NCBI RefSeq assembly: GCF_011067745.1
Contig: NZ_JAAMPJ010000020.1
Location: 1 to 64,000, forward strand
DNA from: Lentzea alba
GTDB taxonomy: Bacteria > Actinomycetota > Actinomycetes > Mycobacteriales > Pseudonocardiaceae
Length of the DNA stretch: 64,000 nt
Direction of reading: 5' to 3'
Shown here: in pieces, positions 26,735-34,392 of the stretch
How positions within the stretch are numbered: the first letter of the stretch is position 1
Layout of the letters: the number at the start of each line of letters is the position of its first letter
Position numbers and translations under genes: made by a program
The notes under the pieces: model-generated
The model's input: the letters and a program-made list of their open reading frames with translations, nothing else
Told to the model about the DNA's origin: nothing
The model's database searches: none

Positions 26735-28594
26735 TCAGTTGTCCCTGACTTCGAAACCGCGCGAAGGTCGGTAGATCACGTGCACCGGACGTCCCGCCAC
26801 CACTTCCGTCTCGGCCCGGCGAGGTTCCTGCACCGGTCCCTGATAACCGTTGGAACGCGACGGCACGAGCACCGAGTCGTCGACCCGGTCCCACTGCCGA
26901 TCCGTGACGGGCGGGCTGTCGACCACGCGCGACCGGCCGACCGGCAACGCCGCCGGGCCCGATCCGGCGGGCAAGGCACCCGCGCGCACGCCGTAGCCGT
27001 CCCCGCCACTGACGATCTGTCCCGGCTGGGAGTCGCGGTCGAGCCGTTGCGCCGTCGCCATGACCGGGCTGGAGGCCTCCGGGCGCACCCGGCCGCGGCC
27101 GCGCTGCGGCACCTGTTCGCCGTCGGTGTCGTTCTCCCGCACGGAATCCCAGAACTCGTCCTGCGGCGTCGGGCCGGTCGGCTTCTTCCTGCCCATCATC
27201 TTCGACCAGATGCCGCCGCTCATCGGCAGGACGTTGCTCGCCGAGCCGACGGACATCTCGACCATCTGCCACATGCGGCGCAACGGTTTTCCGATGACGA
27301 AGCAGACCAGTGTCAGCATCAGGCCGAGCAAAGTCCTGGTGAGCAACGAAAGCCCGGTCGCACTGAAGATCGCCTGCAGCAGCAGCGCGTGGACACCCGC
27401 GAGGACCGCGAGCACCAGCACGTTGAACACCGTCACGGCGGCCGCCCGCGCGACCTTGCGCAGCAGGTCGTGGTGGATCAGCGCGACGAGACCGATGAGC
27501 GGTCCGGCGAGCGTGAGGATGCGCAGCAACAGCTGGGCCAGCAGCACCGCGGCCTTCGCGAACAACTGGAACAGCGAGAACGCGATGGCCTGCAGCAGTG
27601 ACAGGAACCCGGCGCCGGTGCGGCTGCCGTCGGTGCCGTCGAAGTAGCCCTTCGCGGTGCCGAGCTGACCTTCCAGCGCCTTCCACTCGGCCTTCTTCGC
27701 GGTCAGCGCCGCCTGGTCCGCGTCCTTGTGCTCGGCGATCTCCGCCGTCGTCCAGGCCTGGGCCTTGAGGATGCGCGGACCGTACTCGGCGGCCTGCGGT
27801 GCCTCAGGTGTGCCGAACGCACCGCGCAGCCAGCTCTGGTAGACGACCGCGTCGTGCAGTTTCGTTGGTAGTACGTGAAGTGTGCCTTGTTCTTCGGGTG
27901 CCTCGATGAATCCCGCCTGGATCTCCGAGGTTTTGGAGACCAGCGTGTTGTCGAGGAGGTTGTAGAACTGCGGCAAGGCCAATGTGGACGTTGCCAGCCA
28001 CATCGCCGCCAACGCCCAAAGCCCGCGTTTGGAGATCGCGGCGAAGTCGCCCGTCCAGATCTGCCGGAACATCAGGATCGCGAGGATCAGCGCGACCAGT
28101 CCGAACCAGCGCAGATAGACGTTGTCGTAGACCTTCTGCACGCCGTTCTTCACGGCGTCGTCCAGCGGCACCAGCAGACCGCGGCCCATCACCGTGTAGT
28201 GCAACGCGTTCGTGGCACCGACGATGTTCTTGCCGACGCTGAACAACTCGTTGCCCGCCCACGTGTCGAGCGTGGCGCTGGCGTTCGGGATGGTGCAGCT
28301 GGACTGGTAGTAGTGCCAGACCATGCCCGCGTAGCCGTAGTCGAGGTACGGCGAGCCGGGCAGGCCGTTGCCGACCGGCGGGTCGAGTGCGCCGACCATG
28401 CCCGCGCCGGGACGTTCGGGGTTCGGCGGGTCGCCACAGGCCTGCGCGTGCGCCGGAGCACCGATCACCACCTGCAGCGCGAGGATGACCGAGACCGCGA
28501 GCACCGAGCGGGACTTCGCTGACGTGCGCAGCGCGAACCGCCGCCTTGCCCAGAGCAAGGCGGCGATCGCGAGCACGATCGTCAGCGCCGTCAT
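26735..28594 (-). CDS. VirB6/TrbL-like polytopic membrane protein
   Basis: 619 aa. The first helix resembles a signal anchor (~1-50, ending APAHAQA). A Cys-containing extracytoplasmic region follows (CGDPPNPERPG ... SSCTIPNA), then several helices at ~165-215 and ~325-440, and a Pro/Arg-rich cytoplasmic tail (~460-619). The layout fits VirB6/TrbL inner-membrane components. Its ATG overlaps the VirB4-like stop (ATGA), so assembly partners are co-translated. Confidence 0.7.
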   Translation of the reverse strand: MTALTIVLAIAALLWARRRFALRTSAKSRSVLAVSVILALQVVIGAPAHAQACGDPPNPERPGAGMVGALDPPVGNGLPGSPYLDYGYAGMVWHYYQSSCTIPNASATLDTWAGNELFSVGKNIVGATNALHYTVMGRGLLVPLDDAVKNGVQKVYDNVYLRWFGLVALILAILMFRQIWTGDFAAISKRGLWALAAMWLATSTLALPQFYNLLDNTLVSKTSEIQAGFIEAPEEQGTLHVLPTKLHDAVVYQSWLRGAFGTPEAPQAAEYGPRILKAQAWTTAEIAEHKDADQAALTAKKAEWKALEGQLGTAKGYFDGTDGSRTGAGFLSLLQAIAFSLFQLFAKAAVLLAQLLLRILTLAGPLIGLVALIHHDLLRKVARAAAVTVFNVLVLAVLAGVHALLLQAIFSATGLSLLTRTLLGLMLTLVCFVIGKPLRRMWQMVEMSVGSASNVLPMSGGIWSKMMGRKKPTGPTPQDEFWDSVRENDTDGEQVPQRGRGRVRPEASSPVMATAQRLDRDSQPGQIVSGGDGYGVRAGALPAGSGPAALPVGRSRVVDSPPVTDRQWDRVDDSVLVPSRSNGYQGPVQEPRRAETEVVAGRPVHVIYRPSRGFEVRDN

Positions 28595-31455
28595 GCGGCG
28601 CCGCCGTGGTGGCGGTTGGTGCCGTCACCGTGGCCCACCAAATGGGCCTCGTCCTCCGTCAGTCCGAGTTCCATGTCCGCCGCCAGTTCGTCGTCGATCT
28701 CGTCGGGCACGTAGGCGGGCGGCTGGGCAGCCGCGTGCTCGTCCGTCGGCACGAGCTCGCCGTTGCCGTTCGCGTTGCCGCGCTTGGCATCCGGGGTCGT
28801 GTCGAGGGCGTTGCGCAGGTGTTCGAGGTGCGGGCCGCTGAAGTCGATGCGGATCCGCTCCACACCACCGGCACCGTCGCCGAAGATGAACTGCCGCGGG
28901 GCGCGGTCGCGTTCGGTCGCGGTGCGCTCGCCACCGGGACGGCGGCCGAGCGACGCGACGACCTGCTCGTAGCCGGCTGCGATCGGAACCTTGAGCAGCC
29001 GCAACGCGTCCGCCTGCGCCTGGTCGTCGTCGAGCCGGCCGACGAAGACCGAGTCGAGCAGTGCCACGAAGCCCTGGATCTTCAGGAAGTCGGCGGGGAT
29101 CTGGGACGACAGCAGCACGCGGACGTTCCACTTTCGCGAGTCACGCGCGAAGCGGTTCATCAGCACGCGACCGGTCGGGACCTCCGAGAGGAAGAACGCC
29201 TCGTCGATCCAGACGCCCTTGCGCTGGTCCTTCGGCTTTTCGTAGATCGAGCGCTGGGTGAGCCAGGCGGCGAGGTTCAGCATCTCGACACCGAGCGACT
29301 CCGCATCCGTCCAGTGCTCGCGGCCGACGCCGTCCTTGGGCAGGTTCAGGCCCGCCATGGTCAGGACGGTGAGCCGGTCGTCGCGCACCTCGTTGTACGG
29401 GTCGTGGTCCTCCTCGGGGATGAGCAACGACATGCGCTCGCGCATCTCGTCGAGGAAGTCCGCGACCACGACGGCGTGCTCGTGGTGCTCGGACGCGTCC
29501 CGGCGCAGCGCCTCGAAGACGAGACCGGGGTGGGCGTCGAAGCGGCCACCGACCGTGCGGACCGCGCGCAGCAGCACGATGCGCGTCTGCGGCAGGCGCG
29601 CGACCTCGAACGGCAGCAGACCCGTGAGCACGTCCAGCACCAGACGACGACGGGTCGCCGCCGCCAGTGCCTTCTCGCGGCGCCAGGCGCGTTCGGGGTC
29701 GTCCTCGTCGAGGAAGTGCTCGATCATCGGCTCGGCGACCACCCGGTACGGGTTGAGGATGCCGGGCTGGGCGTTGAGCAGGTTGATCGGTCGCGCGTAC
29801 GGCCGCAGTTCGGGCAGGTCGCAGAGTGCGGACAGCGGTCCGGACGGGTCGAGCAACGTCCAGTGCGCGCCGGCCCGCAGCGTCTTGTAGACCATGCCGC
29901 CGCCGAGGAACGACTTACCGGCACCCAGACCCGCGACCATCGCCGTCAGACCCGAGGCGTCGCGGAGTTCCTGCGCCATCCACGGGTCCCACGCGACCGG
30001 GCGGCGGGTGGCCGTGACGGTCTCGCCGAGGAGAATGCCGCGACGGTCACCGACCTCGGCCGTGGCCGTGGGAACCGCGCTCGCCGCCCACAACACGCTG
30101 CCGCGACGCAGGTACGCGCCGTTGGACAGCGGTTCACCGGGGATGAACTCGCGGGCGATCGCGTACTGGGCCTCGGGGTGTTCGATCGCGATCTTCGGCT
30201 TGTACAGCTCCAGCAACGACTGGGCGAGCCGCAGCGCCTCGCGCTCGGTCGGTCCGCTGACCGCGAGCCGCCACCACGAGCGCACCCGGGTGCCGAGCGC
30301 GGTGAAGCCCGACGTCATCTCGTCGTCGATCTCCAGCACGCGACCGGCCTGGCGGGCCAGTGACTGCGGCGGTTCGAGCTCGTGCTCGTCGGTGTAGTGG
30401 CGGACCTGCGAGCGCACCTTGCTCATCTGCCGTGACAGCTCGCCCGAGACTTCCTCGGGCTTGCGCACGTAGATGCGGGCGGACCACTCGACACTCGCCG
30501 GGAGCCGGTCCGCGCGCTGCACCCACGGGTCGTCGACCTCGGGGATCTGCAGGCCGTGCATCAGCCCGACGGTGAGCACCGCGACGTGCCGTTTGATGCC
30601 CGCGTTCGAGCCGGTGCGGCCGCGCACGGTCACCGTCGGCGAGTAGGGCTCCTGGTGGAAGTCGGCGGCGTCGGTGAAGGACGCCAGGTCCTCGGGCTCC
30701 CACGCGGCACCGGGCACGGCGGGCAGGTTGCGCGGCGCGGGCAGGCCCAGCGAGCACGACCTGTGCATCAGCCAGGACATCTCCTCGGCCGTCGCGGGAC
30801 GGCCTTCGAGACCGGCGGACCCGATCACCTGGTCGAGGTGCTCGACCTCGGAGTCGAGCGCGACCAGTTCGGCGTCGACGGCATCCGGGAAGACCTTGCG
30901 CAGCACGGGGGCCGCGCGTTCGACGGCGCGGTCCATCATGTTGCGGGTCTGCACCTGGACGCCCAGGTAGACCTCTTTCTCCGCCATCGAGCGGCCCATG
31001 AGCTGCTGCTGCTCGCCGATCATGTAGTCGTCGAACGACAGCGTGCCGGGCGTGTCCGGCAGGCGCTTGACGGCGTTGTGCACGTGCGCCTCGGCCCACA
31101 TGCGGATGGGATACGGCCGCGTGGTGACCCGCAGGTGCATCCAGCGGCCCTGCAGCTCGGCGTACTGGCCCGCGATCGCGGCGATCAGGTCCTGGCGCTG
31201 CGAGTCGCTGCGGAACGACCAGCGCTGCGGCGCGAGCCGGTACCAGGCGTAGACCTCCTGGCCGGTGCGCAGCAGGTGTCCGTCGATGCTGCGCGCGGCG
31301 ATCGACGGCGTGTAGCTCGGCACGGCCTGTTCGCCGGGCAGGCGACGGCCGCGCTTCGAATACGCGGCCCGGTCACGCTCGCGGGGGTCGGCCGCGGCGT
31401 GCTGGGCGATGTGCTGGGCGGAGCGACGGTCACGGTCTCGCCGGCGTCCGAACAC
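28591..31455 (-). CDS. VirB4/TraE-like secretion ATPase
   Basis: 954 aa from GTG at 31455, behind a strong AAGGAGG site. The N-terminal ~500 residues resemble the VirB4 N-domain. The motor domain has Walker A GLGAGKS (509-515) and Walker B GVWIDEAFFL (Asp ~751), followed by LLSSQIPADFL. It is the energy-giving ATPase of the locus. The start lies 26 nt inside the upstream PrgI-like gene. Type IV families of this shape occur in Gram-positive conjugative elements and as resident loci in actinomycetes. Confidence 0.85.
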   Translation of the reverse strand: MFGRRRDRDRRSAQHIAQHAAADPRERDRAAYSKRGRRLPGEQAVPSYTPSIAARSIDGHLLRTGQEVYAWYRLAPQRWSFRSDSQRQDLIAAIAGQYAELQGRWMHLRVTTRPYPIRMWAEAHVHNAVKRLPDTPGTLSFDDYMIGEQQQLMGRSMAEKEVYLGVQVQTRNMMDRAVERAAPVLRKVFPDAVDAELVALDSEVEHLDQVIGSAGLEGRPATAEEMSWLMHRSCSLGLPAPRNLPAVPGAAWEPEDLASFTDAADFHQEPYSPTVTVRGRTGSNAGIKRHVAVLTVGLMHGLQIPEVDDPWVQRADRLPASVEWSARIYVRKPEEVSGELSRQMSKVRSQVRHYTDEHELEPPQSLARQAGRVLEIDDEMTSGFTALGTRVRSWWRLAVSGPTEREALRLAQSLLELYKPKIAIEHPEAQYAIAREFIPGEPLSNGAYLRRGSVLWAASAVPTATAEVGDRRGILLGETVTATRRPVAWDPWMAQELRDASGLTAMVAGLGAGKSFLGGGMVYKTLRAGAHWTLLDPSGPLSALCDLPELRPYARPINLLNAQPGILNPYRVVAEPMIEHFLDEDDPERAWRREKALAAATRRRLVLDVLTGLLPFEVARLPQTRIVLLRAVRTVGGRFDAHPGLVFEALRRDASEHHEHAVVVADFLDEMRERMSLLIPEEDHDPYNEVRDDRLTVLTMAGLNLPKDGVGREHWTDAESLGVEMLNLAAWLTQRSIYEKPKDQRKGVWIDEAFFLSEVPTGRVLMNRFARDSRKWNVRVLLSSQIPADFLKIQGFVALLDSVFVGRLDDDQAQADALRLLKVPIAAGYEQVVASLGRRPGGERTATERDRAPRQFIFGDGAGGVERIRIDFSGPHLEHLRNALDTTPDAKRGNANGNGELVPTDEHAAAQPPAYVPDEIDDELAADMELGLTEDEAHLVGHGDGTNRHHGGAA

Positions 31456-31897
31456 CGCGAACCTCCTTCTTACGGCTGGCTGACGTCCGGCGTTGGGCCT
31501 GCTGTCTCGCCCGTTGTTTCTTGCTCAACTTGGGACGAGGCCGCTGCGGACTGACCCGGATCCGGGCGGCGCTGGCCGCTCCGCCGGAGCTTGCCGTGCG
31601 CTCTCGAGGTGCGGTGAGCTCGCGGACCCACATCGACATGACGGCCGTGAGCGGCCGTTCATGGCTGATCCGCTGGGTGATGAAGCGCGTGAGGATGATC
31701 GTCGCGACGAGGGCCCACGCGGTCGAGAAGAACCCGAACCCGATGCCCATCTGCCGCTCGATCGTGAGTACGACGAGGAAAACGACGATCCCGACGCCCC
31801 ACGCGACGTATCGCGCGCGCCAGGGAAAAGTCGCTTTGGGCGGGCCGAGCCAGACGGCGTCGACCCGGTAGACCTCGTCGTCAGTGCGGACCCGCAC
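31430..31897 (-). CDS. PrgI/VirB3-like membrane protein
   Basis: 155 aa from GTG at 31897. Two adjacent membrane helices (~28-75) contain WGVGIVVFLVVLTIERQMGIG. The C-terminal ~70 residues are extremely basic (KLSKKQRARQQAQRR). Size, early hairpin and position before the VirB4-like gene fit PrgI/VirB3 components, which dock the ATPase to the membrane. The basic tail could bind RNA, DNA or the ribosome; that is a guess. Confidence 0.7.
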   Translation of the reverse strand: MRVRTDDEVYRVDAVWLGPPKATFPWRARYVAWGVGIVVFLVVLTIERQMGIGFGFFSTAWALVATIILTRFITQRISHERPLTAVMSMWVRELTAPRERTASSGGAASAARIRVSPQRPRPKLSKKQRARQQAQRRTSASRKKEVRGVRTPARP

Positions 31898-31900
31898 GTG

Positions 31901-32179
31901 TCAGCCTCCGACGAACAAGCCGGCGAGCCACTTGCCGATGTTCGACCCCGCGTCGGTCGTCACCGCGAGGCCGATGATGGCCAGCGCGACGATCACGCCG
32001 CCAAGGCGACGCATCACGCCCGCGTTGTCGCCTTTGCCACCTCCCAGCCAGAGCAGGAGGAGCGCGACGGTCAGCAGCAGCAGCGGAACGATGTTGCCCA
32101 GGATCCAGTCACGGACATTGCTTGTGCCCGGCACCGTCGGCTGCTGCTGAGCGAGTGTCACCAGGTCCATGGCGGTCAT
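31901..32179 (-). CDS. VirB2/TrbC pilin-like small membrane protein
   Basis: 92 aa. Two hydrophobic helices (~28-47, ~58-76) are separated by a short basic loop (GGGKGDNAGVMRR). The size and double-helix layout are those of VirB2/TrbC pilins and their Gram-positive counterparts. The N-terminus is short, so if processed there is little to remove. It is the first gene of the operon, with GGAG 9 nt before the ATG. Confidence 0.65.
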   Translation of the reverse strand: MTAMDLVTLAQQQPTVPGTSNVRDWILGNIVPLLLLTVALLLLWLGGGKGDNAGVMRRLGGVIVALAIIGLAVTTDAGSNIGKWLAGLFVGG

Positions 32180-32535
32180 TAGGTACTCCAGAGTGCGCTC
32201 GGGCTTGCGCTACGAGTAGAACACGAGTTCGTCACGACGTGTGAAGCTGTTGGAGCTGGCGGTAGATCATCTGGCCGTTCCCCCTGGGGAGAATTACGTC
32301 TAATCTGGCCGACACATCATCACTGAGGAGACGTCAGTGGGGAACACCGGGCTCAAGATTCTCTCCGTCGCCGCCAAGGTTCACCCGACTGCGAACGCCC
32401 TGGTCACACACAGTGCGTGAACTTTAAACATGAGCACGTGTCCACCCATGTGAACGCCCTGATCGGCCGGTTCGCGACCCCTCTGAAAGGCGCTGCGGGT
32501 GCGGTCCGGAGCGACGACTCCGAGGAGATTCGCCG
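32180..32535. promoter_or_regulatory. Divergent control region between T4SS-like operon and RHH gene
   Basis: 356 bp with no long gene. It must hold the promoter of the leftward secretion operon and that of the rightward RHH gene. A possible -10 TAATCT lies at 32301-32306 rightwards, without a good -35. A short frame with a good ribosome site occupies 32337-32420 (separate entry). The run ACACGAGTTCGTCACGACGTGT near 32220-32241 contains imperfect inverted repeats that could be an RHH operator. Confidence 0.5.
32337..32420 (+). CDS. Possible 27-aa small protein or leader peptide
   Basis: GTG start preceded by GAGGAG at 7-nt spacing. The product starts MGNTGLKILSVAAKVHP and ends NALVTHSA, a helix-prone peptide. 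The good ribosome site and codon use resembling its neighbours argue it is translated, but nothing confirms it. It lies 115 bp ahead of the RHH gene, so it could be a regulatory leader or an independent microprotein. Confidence 0.4.
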   Translation: MGNTGLKILSVAAKVHPTANALVTHSA

Positions 32536-32868
32536 ATGCTCGAACCTGACCTCGTGCCGGACGGAAGTGTGGACGGAATCACAGCCTCCCCTAGTGCTCC
32601 AGGCGTGATCGAGCCTACCGGGGAGGCTCCGCAAACGCGGCGCCGGGTCCAGCGGACGATCAACTTCGACCGGTCCGTGCTGGAGCGAGCGCGTGCGGCG
32701 GCCACCTATCTGGCTTCCTACGAGCCTCAGGCGGGGGTGCGGTCGCTGGCCGACATCGTCAATCCGGCGGTGCTCGCGTACGTGACGGAGTTGGAGGAGC
32801 TCTACAACGCCGGGGAGCCGTTCCGGCCGGTGTTGAGGATGCCTTCGGGGCGCCCGGCCAAGCGCTGA
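32536..32868 (+). CDS. Ribbon-helix-helix-like DNA-binding protein
   Basis: 110 aa with GAGGAG 8 nt ahead of the ATG. A disordered acidic N-terminus (~1-33) is followed by a likely RHH core: basic strand RRRVQRTINFD, helix RSVLERARAAATYLA, second helix SLADIVNPAVLAYVTELEEL, then a basic tail (GRPAKR). RHH proteins are common plasmid partition or operon repressors. No ParA ATPase is adjacent. Its placement divergent from the T4SS-like operon makes it a candidate regulator of that operon. Confidence 0.65.
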   Translation: MLEPDLVPDGSVDGITASPSAPGVIEPTGEAPQTRRRVQRTINFDRSVLERARAAATYLASYEPQAGVRSLADIVNPAVLAYVTELEELYNAGEPFRPVLRMPSGRPAKR

Positions 32869-32871
32869 GTC

Positions 32872-32887
32872 TTCACAACTTTGTGAA
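32872..32887. promoter_or_regulatory. Palindromic operator candidate before the ABC permease
   Basis: TTCACAA-CT-TTGTGAA, perfect 7-nt arms, sits 20 bp before the ATG of the permease. It looks like a binding site for a dimeric repressor (GntR/PadR/TetR type). No such regulator is adjacent. Confidence 0.5.
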
Positions 32888-32907
32888 ACCTGTGTAGCTT
32901 CTGAACC

Positions 32908-34392
32908 ATGTTACGGTTCCTGCTGCGTCGTGACCGGGTTGTACTGGGGTCCTGGATCGCGCTCATCGCAGGTGTTGTTCTCAGCGTCACCGCCCAGTAC
33001 AGCCGCATGTTCCCCACCGCCGAAGCCGCGCTCTCCTTCGCCCGAGACGTCGCCGGCAACACGGCGCTCACCGCGTTCACCGGACAGCTGACCGCGCCGA
33101 CGCTGCAGGGGCTGATCCTCTGGAAGATCGGCGACGTCGCGTTCATCCTGACCGCCCTGATGGCGATCCTCACGGTGCTGCGCCACACCAGGGCCGAAGA
33201 GGAGTCCGGCCGTCAGGAGCTGCTGCGCTCGACGCCTCTGTCCCGATGTGCACCGCTCGCGTCCGCGCTGGGCCTGGCGATGGGAGCTTCGCTGCTGGTC
33301 GGCGTACTGGTGGCGATGATCGGCGGCCTGAGGTTCGGGCTCGCGGTGACCGCGCCGGGCCTCGTGTTCGCGGCCGTGGCGGGAGTGGCCGCCCAGCTGA
33401 CCGAACGGTCCTCGACCGCTCACCTGATCGCGTGCGGGCTGCTCGGCCTGACCTACGGCGTGCGGTTCGCGGCGGACGGCAGCGGCCTGCTGTGGGCGCG
33501 CTGGTTCTCCCCCAACGGGTGGAGCCACCTGTTCCTGGTGTCGAGCTGGGTGCTCGTGGTGCCCCTCGTGGCCACCGCGCTGCTGACCGTCGTCGCGTTC
33601 CGGCTGAACCTGCGCCGCGACTTCGGGGCGGGCGTGGTGCCCGCGCGGCCGGGCAGGACCGGTGGTGACGTCAGCCTGCCGTGGCGGGTGCACCGGACGC
33701 AGCTGATCGGCTGGGTGACGGCGTTCGCGCTGGCCGGAGCGACCATGGGCGGCGTCGCGGCCGGCATGCGGGGCGCGGTCGACGGCGGTTCGGCGGTGAT
33801 GAGCGAGTTCCTGCGGCGCTACGGCAGCGGCGAGCTCGGGGACACGTTGCTGTGGATGATCATGATCAGTCTGGGTGGCACGGCGGCGTTGTTCCCGGTG
33901 CTCGTGGTGTTGCGGCTGCGGGCGGACGAGGTGTCCGGGCGGGCGGAGTTGTTGTTGTCGACGGCCATGAGCCGGATGCGGTGGGCCGGCGGGCACCTGC
34001 TCGTGGCCGTGGCGGGGACCCTGGCGATGATGACCGCGGCCGGGCTCGCCGCCGGTCGTGGCGACCTTCGCGTGCTGACCGCGGCGTTGCTCCAGGTGCC
34101 GGCCGCGTTGGTGGTGGGTGCCGTGGCGATGCTCGCCGCGGGTGTCGCGCCCCGTGCCGCCGCGGCGATCTCGTTCGTGGTGTGGCTGGCCGTCAACATG
34201 TTCGGTGAGATCGTCGGACCGTCGCTGGGGATCGGCTACGACGTCGCGAACCTGGTGTCGCCGTTCCACTACCTGCCGAGGGTGCTGACCGGGGAACAGC
34301 TCACCGCCGCGCCCCTGCTCGGGCTCGCGGCGGTGGCTGTCTTCTTCAGTTCGCTCGGGATGGCGCGGTTGAGGGTCCGGGACCTCGGTTAG
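32908..34392 (+). CDS. ABC-2 type exporter permease (tandem)
   Basis: 494 aa, ~12 hydrophobic segments in two homologous halves. Each half has an EESGRQELLRSTPLSR-like cytoplasmic motif (~95-112; VSGRAELLLSTAMSRMR ~343-359), typical of actinobacterial antibiotic exporter permeases such as TipA-region/OleC-type systems. The matching ATPase is normally the upstream neighbour, but none is present here. It ends in a 4-bp overlap with the convergent DUF6345 gene (shared TTAG). Confidence 0.85.
   Translation: MLRFLLRRDRVVLGSWIALIAGVVLSVTAQYSRMFPTAEAALSFARDVAGNTALTAFTGQLTAPTLQGLILWKIGDVAFILTALMAILTVLRHTRAEEESGRQELLRSTPLSRCAPLASALGLAMGASLLVGVLVAMIGGLRFGLAVTAPGLVFAAVAGVAAQLTERSSTAHLIACGLLGLTYGVRFAADGSGLLWARWFSPNGWSHLFLVSSWVLVVPLVATALLTVVAFRLNLRRDFGAGVVPARPGRTGGDVSLPWRVHRTQLIGWVTAFALAGATMGGVAAGMRGAVDGGSAVMSEFLRRYGSGELGDTLLWMIMISLGGTAALFPVLVVLRLRADEVSGRAELLLSTAMSRMRWAGGHLLVAVAGTLAMMTAAGLAAGRGDLRVLTAALLQVPAALVVGAVAMLAAGVAPRAAAAISFVVWLAVNMFGEIVGPSLGIGYDVANLVSPFHYLPRVLTGEQLTAAPLLGLAAVAVFFSSLGMARLRVRDLG

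Noticed and set aside
24436-32868. Integrative conjugative element
   Set aside because: No integrase, relaxase, coupling protein, replication gene or att repeat is visible, so the locus is described only as type IV secretion-like.
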